The position numbers and the translations under genes were made by a program. From positions 1 to 64,000 of the forward strand of contig DXAV01000083.1 of the NCBI GenBank assembly GCA_019116805.1: a DNA stretch of 64,000 bases. The letters are read 5' to 3'. Source of the DNA: Candidatus Bacteroides merdavium (lineage in GTDB: Bacteria > Bacteroidota > Bacteroidia > Bacteroidales > Bacteroidaceae). The notes beneath the pieces are model-generated. The model was given only the letters and a program-made list of their open reading frames with translations. It was not told the origin of the DNA and ran no database searches. Numbering within the stretch: position 1 is the first letter of the stretch; each line of letters starts with the position of its first letter. This document shows positions 55,249 through 64,000 of the stretch, piece by piece.

Positions 55249-56121
55249 ATGAACCATAAATTATGCTGCATCGGGTACATCACCCGCGACAAAATCGTTA
55301 CACCCGACAACACTGTTTATATGCCCGGAGGAACGGCTTTCTATTTCGCCAAAGCCATCAGCCGTCTGCAAGCCCAAGACTTCCTGCTGGTCAGTGCACT
55401 GGCAGAAGAGGACAAGGCGGCCGCAGAAGAAATCATCCGCGAAGGTATCGAAGTAAAGCTCGTACCCACCGCCCACTCCCACAGTTTCGAGAACATCTAC
55501 GGCCACAACCCTAACGAACGTCGCCAGCGGGTCACTGCCCAAGCCGATTCTTTCCGCATTGACGATCTCAGAGACGTACAAGCTAACATCATCCACCTGG
55601 GTACCCTGTTAGCCGACGACTTCTCACTGGAAGTCATCAAGTATTTGGCCAGCCGCAGTACGCTAGCAGCCGACGTACAAGGTTTCCTACGCAAAGTGGA
55701 GAACGAAAAGGTATTTCCAGTGGACTGGGCCGAAAAACGTGAAGCCTTAAAATATATCCACACACTGAAGGCCAACGAAAGCGAGATGGAGGTGCTGACT
55801 GGATGCGATGAACCGCATGAAGCAGCCTTGCTCATCGCCGACTGGGGTGTAAAAACAGTACTGCTGACGCTGGGCGACAAGGGTTCGCTCATCTACAGCG
55901 GAGGCCAATTCTACGACATTCCTGCTTATCCCACCATGAAGGTGGTGGACGCCACCGGATGTGGCGACACCTACATGGCCGGATACCTCTACAAACGAAG
56001 CCAGGGAGCCTCCCACCAGGAAGCCGGATGCTTCGCCGCCGCCATGTGCACCCTCAAGCTACAAGCACACGGCCCGTTCAACGGGACGGAAGCCATGGTG
56101 AACAGCATCATCGGAAAATGA
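55249..56121 (+). CDS. PfkB family sugar/nucleoside kinase
   Basis: A 290-residue ribokinase-type kinase. Start at MNHKLCCIGYITRDK; a TACCTTTG element is at 55215-55222. The substrate part has MPGGTAFYFAKAIS; the catalytic base is in VVDATGCGDTYMAGYLYKR near residue 240. Substrate unknown. It ends at a palindromic terminator. Confidence 0.88.
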   Translation: MNHKLCCIGYITRDKIVTPDNTVYMPGGTAFYFAKAISRLQAQDFLLVSALAEEDKAAAEEIIREGIEVKLVPTAHSHSFENIYGHNPNERRQRVTAQADSFRIDDLRDVQANIIHLGTLLADDFSLEVIKYLASRSTLAADVQGFLRKVENEKVFPVDWAEKREALKYIHTLKANESEMEVLTGCDEPHEAALLIADWGVKTVLLTLGDKGSLIYSGGQFYDIPAYPTMKVVDATGCGDTYMAGYLYKRSQGASHQEAGCFAAAMCTLKLQAHGPFNGTEAMVNSIIGK

Positions 56122-56145
56122 TTGCACGCGCTATATAATAAAAAA

Positions 56146-56172
56146 GGCGTGGAAATTTCCACGCCTTCTTAC
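56146..56172. terminator. bidirectional terminator
   Basis: GGCGTGGAAATTTCCACGCC is a perfect palindrome between the convergent kinase and PepSY genes. Confidence 0.8.
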
Positions 56173-56185
56173 TATATGCACATCC

Positions 56186-57013
56186 TCATCGTCTTCGCCG
56201 AATGCGTTTCCACCACAAATAATATCCGGTCAGCGGAAGCGCGGCACCCAACAGAGCGGCCAGGAACCAGAGTATGCGTGTAATCATCCCGCCGAAACTG
56301 CCTACATGCACGCCATACACCCAACGCTTGTCTACCCCGAAGAATTCATAAAACCATTCGCGATACCAGCCGAAAGACCACGTAAGCCCGGTCAAGGCCA
56401 TAATCAACAGCAATAGCAAGGCATACATGCCGCCCGCCACATGCAGGCTGTACCAGAAACGCCGCCATCCTTTGCGCACCGTAATCTTCAGGCTGCCGGT
56501 CAACGCCTTCTTCGTCCGGGGCCACCAAATGATGATTCCTGACAGCAACACGATGACAAACAACAACGTACTGACACCCACAATCATCTTTCCCAAAAAT
56601 ATACCGCCGCCATCCGGCCTGCTACCCAACAGCCAGCGGTGCAGACCGAACATGGTGCGGAAGAACGGCAAGCGCTCATACTTGCCCAGCACCTCGCCCG
56701 TATAGGGATTGACAAACACAGCCGCACGCTTGGGCTTGGAAAGATTTACCTGATAAGAACGTTCCGGGTCGGGATATGCAGTCACGCCTTTCACTTTTAC
56801 TCCATCGGGAAGCGTGGCTGCGACCTTGGCCGCAGCTTCTTCCTGTGTAAGCATGGGGCCCGAAAGCCGCTCCACCCGATAAAGGTCGGGACGAGCCCAC
56901 ATCGTAATCTCCTGTTCGAACACCAGCATGGCTCCCGAAAAGCATATCAGCGCGATGAGGACGCCGAAAGGCAGTGACAGCCAAAGGTGCAGTTTACGGA
57001 AAATACTTTTCAT
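56186..57013 (-). CDS. xusC: PepSY-type inner-membrane protein, XusC-like
   Basis: A 275-residue PepSY_TM protein, start at MKSIFRKLHLWLSLPFGVLIAL. Four membrane segments flank a periplasmic PepSY domain (EAAAKVAATLPDGVKVKGV, VNPYTGEVLGKYERLPF). Its place after a DUF4374 lipoprotein and a receptor fits XusC of the xenosiderophore system. Relatives act in ferric-siderophore reduction at the inner membrane, so iron release here is inferred. Confidence 0.7.
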   Translation of the reverse strand: MKSIFRKLHLWLSLPFGVLIALICFSGAMLVFEQEITMWARPDLYRVERLSGPMLTQEEAAAKVAATLPDGVKVKGVTAYPDPERSYQVNLSKPKRAAVFVNPYTGEVLGKYERLPFFRTMFGLHRWLLGSRPDGGGIFLGKMIVGVSTLLFVIVLLSGIIIWWPRTKKALTGSLKITVRKGWRRFWYSLHVAGGMYALLLLLIMALTGLTWSFGWYREWFYEFFGVDKRWVYGVHVGSFGGMITRILWFLAALLGAALPLTGYYLWWKRIRRRR

Positions 57014-57030
57014 AATGACAAAGATAATTA

Positions 57031-57116
57031 AATGAAGAATGAAGAATTTACCATGCGGCATATAGCGTATACAGACAGCGCAGCCTAATTCTTCATTCTT
57101 AATTCTTCATTCTTCA

Positions 57117-57118
<2 letters not shown>
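57031..57118. repeat. 18-bp perfect inverted repeat between xusB and xusC
   Basis: AATGAAGAATGAAGAATT (57031-57048) is exactly complementary to 57101-57118, which overlaps the xusB stop codon. A third partial copy lies at 57087-57100. The stem is built of 7-bp GAAGAAT repeats. In the leftward transcript it would form a long hairpin in the 103-nt gap. Confidence 0.75.
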
Positions 57119-58589
<1,471 letters not shown>

Positions 58590-58625
58590 TTATAGATTAT
58601 AATTATTCACTCATCTGATACTTCA

Positions 58626-61046
58626 TCATCCGCCGAAATACACACGCACCTTGCCATAGAACGCCCGCCCCGCCTTCTGTAGGCTGAAATTGTCGTAGAG
58701 CTTGGCATCGGTCAGGTTACGGCACTCCAAGGACAGGTTGTAGCGTCCGTTCTTCAGCGAGTATCCCAACGTGAGGTTGTGCGACAACTGTTCGGGCACG
58801 CGGCTCTTGGTCGACGCATCGCCGAAGGCTTCCCAGTAGAGGGGGAAGTCGTGTTGGTAGAAGCCATCATACGTCAGCGTCAATACGTTGCCCTTGCCCC
58901 ACAGGCCGTGCCACGTGAGGGTGGCATCGAAGTTGGCATACATATACGGCTGATTGGGCATACGCTGTCCGTAGGTGAGGCTTTCCTGCTGAGTGCCTCC
59001 CGCCACGTAGCGTTCGTTGTCACGTATGTTAGTATTGTTGAATGTACCTCCTACGTTAAACCATCTGCCGTAGCTATAGCGGGCGGAGACGTTGAAGCCC
59101 TTGGTCTTGACGCGGCCGTGATTCTCGTAGTAACCGAAACTCATGCCACCCACACGGTCCAGTCCGCGCTGGATGTAATCGCGCGTGTCACGGTAGATGA
59201 AGCTGCCTTCCAGGTAGAGGCCGTGCTTACCAAACTGGCGGTTGTAGCTGAGGTTGACGTTGATGTTATCACTCTTCTCCGGACGGAGGTCGGCTTTACC
59301 CGCTTCGAGGTCCTCGTCGCCGAAAAGCTCGTCGGTCGTGGGCAGGCGGTAGGCCTTCTCGTAGGAGACCTTGGCTTGCAGTCCGTCGAGGATGAAGTAC
59401 GTGCCCGCCGCACCATAGCCCAAAGAGCTGACCCGCTGAGTCATGCTGACGTAGTCACCAATGCCGTCCGAGCTTTGCGACACGGGACCCCGGTTATACT
59501 GATTATAATATTTGCCGAAGGCGGAGAGGTTCCACTTCTCGGTAGGCATCAGGCGGTAGGACAGGCCGGTGATATTCTTACGGGTCACCTTGGGGATGCT
59601 GAAGTCCGACAGTTTGTTGCTGCCTTCCACGTAACTGCGGCTGGTGCGCTTGAAGGTGCTCAGCACGTGATTCAGCGTCAGCGTATGCGCCCGGCTGATG
59701 CGGTAATTGGCGGTGAAGGTAGCGTTCCAGTTCAGATTCTTCGACTCGCTGTTCTGATACGACTGCTCGCCGGGCGTACCGGTGTATTTGCGATCGCCCA
59801 GCCAGTTGTATTTGTAGGTAGCGGTGTCGATGTTCTGAGTGATATTGTGGTTGTAGTTGGCGGTGGCCACCACGTCCAACCCGCGGGTGAAGAGGTTACG
59901 CTTGGTGTACTCCAACGAAGGCGTGAAGGAATGCCCTTTGCGGTGCTTCTGCCCGAAGACGATATACTGGTACACGCCCGTCTGTATCTCCTTGTAATAA
60001 TTGGAGTAATTGAAGCCCAAGGCCAGGCGGTCGGCCCACGACTTGTCCACCACACCTATCTTGCCGATGACAGCCTCGTTGTGGAAGGTGTCGTTGAATC
60101 GCTTAACGTGATAGATTTTCTTGGTGTCAGTGCTTTCGCTCCCGTCCTCGCCGAACTCGGTGATATAGTTGTCAATGTAATAATCGTTGTCCGAATAATT
60201 CTGAAAGGCGTTCACCTCGTACATGAAGCCGTTCTTCAGCGTCTGCCCGAAGTTGACGTACGACTTGTGCGTGTTGAACGAGCCGTAGCTGTAGGACGCG
60301 TCCACGTGCCAGCGGCGGCGTTGTTTGTTGGTGACGATGTTCACCACACCGCCCAGCGCGTCCGTGCCGAAGCCAACGGGCACCACGCCCTTATACACCT
60401 CGATACGTTCGGCAAAGTTCACGGGCAGGTTGTTGAGGTCGAGCGCCTTGCCCGCGCCTTCCTGCGGCACACCGTCGATGAACACCTTCACGTGCTTGCC
60501 GCTGAATCCGTCCAGCATCAGCTGCATGTCCGAACCTACTCCCCCACTCTCACGCAGCTTCATGCCCGGCGCCTTGGCCAGCACATCGCTCAAGCTCTTG
60601 GCCGTGTTCTGCATCTCGGTGGCATCTACGGCCACGGCGTTGAACGCGCTGCGCTTCACGCGGCTCACTCCGCTGGACACGACCACGACTTCCTCCAGCT
60701 GCTGAATGTCCGGCCGGATGGTCAGGTTCAGCACCAGCCGCTCCTCGTCTCCCAAGGTGACCGGCTTCTCCAGGGTCTGATAGCCGACGGCCGACACGAC
60801 CAGGGTGTATTCGCCTGCCGGAGCCTTGATGCGATATTGTCCTTTCTCATCGGTGGCACCACCGAAAGAAGTCCCCTTCAGATATACTGTGGCGAAGTCC
60901 ACCGTCTCCTTCTCCGTCGATGTCACCCTTCCCGTCACAACGGCGCGGTCGCCCCGGTGGTGGTGATGATGGGCACCACGATGCCCTTGGGCATACAGGC
61001 TTCCGATGCCCGTCACGAGCGATAATATAAATGCGATTGTTTTCAT
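58626..61046 (-). CDS. xusA: TonB-dependent siderophore receptor, XusA-like
   Basis: An 806-residue outer-membrane receptor. A signal peptide ends near LYAQ and is followed by HRGAHHHHHRGD, a metal-binding-looking stretch. Next come a CarboxypepD-like domain (VTGRVTSTEKETVDFATVYLKG), the plug domain (LSDVLAKAPGMKLRESGGVGSDMQLMLDG, then GFGTDALGGVVNIVT) and a 22-strand barrel ending in a terminal aromatic region. With xusB and xusC downstream it forms an iron-siderophore uptake operon. Confidence 0.8.
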   Translation of the reverse strand: MKTIAFILSLVTGIGSLYAQGHRGAHHHHHRGDRAVVTGRVTSTEKETVDFATVYLKGTSFGGATDEKGQYRIKAPAGEYTLVVSAVGYQTLEKPVTLGDEERLVLNLTIRPDIQQLEEVVVVSSGVSRVKRSAFNAVAVDATEMQNTAKSLSDVLAKAPGMKLRESGGVGSDMQLMLDGFSGKHVKVFIDGVPQEGAGKALDLNNLPVNFAERIEVYKGVVPVGFGTDALGGVVNIVTNKQRRRWHVDASYSYGSFNTHKSYVNFGQTLKNGFMYEVNAFQNYSDNDYYIDNYITEFGEDGSESTDTKKIYHVKRFNDTFHNEAVIGKIGVVDKSWADRLALGFNYSNYYKEIQTGVYQYIVFGQKHRKGHSFTPSLEYTKRNLFTRGLDVVATANYNHNITQNIDTATYKYNWLGDRKYTGTPGEQSYQNSESKNLNWNATFTANYRISRAHTLTLNHVLSTFKRTSRSYVEGSNKLSDFSIPKVTRKNITGLSYRLMPTEKWNLSAFGKYYNQYNRGPVSQSSDGIGDYVSMTQRVSSLGYGAAGTYFILDGLQAKVSYEKAYRLPTTDELFGDEDLEAGKADLRPEKSDNINVNLSYNRQFGKHGLYLEGSFIYRDTRDYIQRGLDRVGGMSFGYYENHGRVKTKGFNVSARYSYGRWFNVGGTFNNTNIRDNERYVAGGTQQESLTYGQRMPNQPYMYANFDATLTWHGLWGKGNVLTLTYDGFYQHDFPLYWEAFGDASTKSRVPEQLSHNLTLGYSLKNGRYNLSLECRNLTDAKLYDNFSLQKAGRAFYGKVRVYFGG

Positions 61047-61168
61047 CCTCTATGTGCTTATTTATTCCGCCGCAAAGGTCGGGATAAAAGCACGCCCCCA
61101 CAATCGCCTGTTATGGGTATTTTAGAAGCCCCTCCCGCCACTCTTCCTGAGAAAACATGCCCGTCAAT

Positions 61169-61183
61169 CCCTATATTTAGGTA
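61169..61183. promoter_or_regulatory. CCTA-N4-TAGG dyad upstream of xusA
   Basis: CCCTATATTTAGGTA is a near-palindrome of the form CCTA-N4-TAGG, about 125 bp before the xusA start. Two more copies with the same spacing are at 62395-62406 and 62465-62476. It is a candidate operator. Confidence 0.45.
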
Positions 61184-61272
61184 AAACTCTACAAGACAAC
61201 TCACCCCCAAGCCTGGCACATGACACCGTTTCCTCCGTATCATGGCAGCATCCATGTAGTAAGCCGATAGGG

Positions 61273-61355
61273 AATCATGTAGGATGATTCCTACAATCAT
61301 GTTACATGATTCCTACAATCATCATACATGATTCCTACAATCATCCTACATGATT
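61273..61355. repeat. 22-bp tandem array built of alternating inverted halves
   Basis: AATCAT and ATGATT alternate every 11 bp from 61273 to 61355 (starts at 61273, 61284, 61295 and onward), giving a 22-bp period of palindromes ATGATT-N5-AATCAT with N5 mostly CCTAC. This is the most regular array in the window. It lies in gap 61047-61431 past the 3' end of the methyltransferase gene. The rest of that gap holds only the dyad at 61169. Confidence 0.92.
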
Positions 61356-61431
61356 CCTTGCCAAGTCCGTACTTCGATACGGTTCAGTCCGAGACAAGGC
61401 ATCGGCATCTGACGGATGTTCCATATAAAGG

Positions 61432-62253
61432 TTATTTAGATAGGATTTTATATCCGAGCAGCGAGCTGAATTTGTAGCACAGCCAAGGGATACGCCCCAA
61501 TATCTGTCCGAAGAAAAATCCCCAGCGCGGACGGAAGAACTTCATGTAGTTGGCTTGGTCCAGCAGGTGCAGGGCGGGTTCCCATTGCTCCACCAAGTGC
61601 CCGTTGCTCAGCCCGGAGCGGATTTGTGCCTCGTGCTTACGCAGCGAATCCGGTTTGACGCCGTGCCGGCTCATCATGGTCCCGCAGACATCGAACCAGA
61701 TTTCTCCTCCGCCGAAGCGGCTTGCCACGTGGTGCAGGAAGCTCCTCACCTGCTTCTCGTAGAAATACATCAGCACGCCTTCCACAATGAAGATAAACGC
61801 CCCGTCGGGATGCTTGCAGCGCAGGCCGTCCATCCATTCGGTCTCCAGCAAGGAAGCCGCGATATAAGGGTTGCCCGGCTGTTCGGGTATCAGTTCGCGG
61901 CGCAGCGCGATGACTTCCGGAAGGTCCATGTCATAGAAGACCGCTTTCCCGTTTCCGATGCGCTGGTAGCGGGTGTCCAGTCCGCAGCCTACGTTTACGA
62001 CTACCGGCCGAGGATGCGTGTCGATGAACCGCCGCACGGCACGGTCGAAATACCAGCCGCGCACCACGCAGCCCACTTCGCTCAGCCTGGCCCCGTCGAA
62101 TTGGGAATAATCATATTCCAGACTGTCTGCCAACCGTTCCGCAGCCTTATCATTCAGAATGGGATGGGCACGACGGCTCTCTTTCGCCTGCATGTATAGC
62201 GGAATGAGCAGTGTTTCCGCCACAATGCTCTTAAATTCGTGTTTCTGTTTCAT
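61432..62253 (-). CDS. LCM/Tcmp-type SAM methyltransferase
   Basis: A 273-residue methyltransferase of the leucine-carboxyl-methyltransferase-like group. Start at MKQKHEFKSIVAETLLIPLYM. The SAM site is VVNVGCGLDTRYQRIG; GAFIFIVEGVLMYFYEKQV is the other family motif. Relatives act in polyketide and small-molecule methylation. It lies upstream of the xus locus in the same direction, and CCTA-N4-TAGG dyads lie upstream of it too. Substrate unknown. Confidence 0.8.
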   Translation of the reverse strand: MKQKHEFKSIVAETLLIPLYMQAKESRRAHPILNDKAAERLADSLEYDYSQFDGARLSEVGCVVRGWYFDRAVRRFIDTHPRPVVVNVGCGLDTRYQRIGNGKAVFYDMDLPEVIALRRELIPEQPGNPYIAASLLETEWMDGLRCKHPDGAFIFIVEGVLMYFYEKQVRSFLHHVASRFGGGEIWFDVCGTMMSRHGVKPDSLRKHEAQIRSGLSNGHLVEQWEPALHLLDQANYMKFFRPRWGFFFGQILGRIPWLCYKFSSLLGYKILSK

Positions 62254-62389
62254 TGTATATCGCAATTTAATAGTGAATGTTTCGATTGAGTGAGAGCAAG
62301 GCAATTTCATATTTGCTTTGCCGATTGTGAGAAAGATGCGCAATCATGTTTTTTAACATCACAAAGGTACAGGGCTTGAATTTGTCCGG

Positions 62390-62481
62390 CAATACCTATT
62401 TTTAGGGATTTTCACCCGACTGCCCGACATGGGAATTATCCGGCAACAAAACGCCCTCAAATTCCCTATTAGTAGGTATTG
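62390..62481. promoter_or_regulatory. pair of CCTA-N4-TAGG dyads between methyltransferase and eno
   Basis: ACCTATTTTTAGGGAT (62394-62409) and TCCCTATTAGTAGGTATTG (62463-62481) are the same dyad in opposite orientation. They form an inverted repeat of about 23 bp with few mismatches across the divergent gap 62254-62568. Nothing else that I can name is in that gap. Confidence 0.5.
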
Positions 62482-62484
62482 TAA

Positions 62485-63879
<1,395 letters not shown>

Positions 63880-63910
63880 CCTGCAACGACCATAGATTTT
63901 ACTTGGAAAT

Positions 63911-63936
63911 GCCCTCCGCTGACGGAGGGCATTTTT
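63911..63936. terminator. terminator between eno and the next gene
   Basis: GCCCTCCGCTGACGGAGGGC is a 8-bp-stem hairpin followed by T5; both flanking genes end toward it. Confidence 0.85.
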
Positions 63937-63939
63937 ATA

Positions 63940-64000
63940 TTATTCCCGGCTCATCAACCGCTGCTCGGCCATGCGCTCGTATTTGGTATCGGGACGGCCG
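63940..64000 (-). CDS. 3' end of an unidentified gene
   Basis: The last 19 codons of a leftward gene that starts beyond the window (GRPDTKYERMAEQRLMSRE then stop). Not enough is present to name it. Confidence 0.55.
   Translation of the reverse strand, partial: GRPDTKYERMAEQRLMSRE

Noticed and set aside
58779-61025. 748-aa plus-strand ORF
   Set aside because: Exactly antisense to the TonB receptor, a GC-driven shadow.

Overview
The window comes from a Bacteroidales chromosome, most likely Bacteroidaceae (Bacteroides/Phocaeicola-like). The signs are the TAnnTTTG promoter element recurring ahead of genes, the scarcity of Shine-Dalgarno sites, family-typical genes (DUF4494, DUF3127, a DUF4374 lipoprotein, a Xus-type siderophore locus, Mfa2/FimB-like lipoproteins), and the gene order dnaN / DnaQ-like exonuclease / coaBC / recN / rlmB. 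Species cannot be read from the sequence.

Region 1 (1 to about 9.3-9.66 kb) is the early end of a Mu-like transposable prophage whose remainder lies left of the window. A LexA/CI-type repressor (8026-8679, +) faces a leftward early operon. Reading leftward this holds three unknown genes, a 120-aa protein, a Mu A-like DDE transposase, a Mu B-like ATPase, a second P-loop ATPase, a GemA-like protein, a Gam-like end-protection protein and small zinc-ribbon-like proteins. One gene with its own promoter (6545-6913, +) runs against the operon and looks like a moron. Region 2 (about 9.66-11.5 kb) is a remnant island: a primase/VirE-like gene lacking its N-terminal half, a 75-residue protein and an HK97-fold major capsid protein, with no terminase, portal or integrase in view. 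The prophage probably inserted into, or abuts, this island.

Region 3 (11.8-29.5 kb) is mostly housekeeping: a YggS-type PLP protein, a DHODH-like protein, a PatB/MalY-type C-S lyase, a MATE exporter, PhoH, folC, ridA, a TPR protein with a degenerate protease domain, rlmB, recN, coaBC, an exonuclease and dnaN. Region 4 (29.8-36.3 kb) is a surface-lipoprotein cluster: a metzincin protease and two Mfa2/FimB-like paralogues, one cut by a single in-frame TAG. Region 5 (36.3-50.6 kb) holds murB, the threonine-degradation pair tdh/kbl, ferritin, lysA/lysC, ftsE, the his genes hisH-A-F-IE, and purU. Region 6 (50.9-64 kb) holds tRNA-Asp, a Na+/H+ antiporter, an S41 protease, a PfkB kinase, a Xus-like siderophore uptake operon (receptor, DUF4374 lipoprotein, PepSY protein), a methyltransferase and enolase.

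The most unusual signal is shared by host and phage. Seven intergenic gaps hold short tandem arrays with an exact period of 22 bp (23 bp in one). The unit sequence is different at nearly every site, but most units are built as interrupted inverted repeats, and most arrays sit just downstream of a gene's 3' end. They are not CRISPRs and match no feature class I know. All calls rest on reading the sequence; no database search was run.
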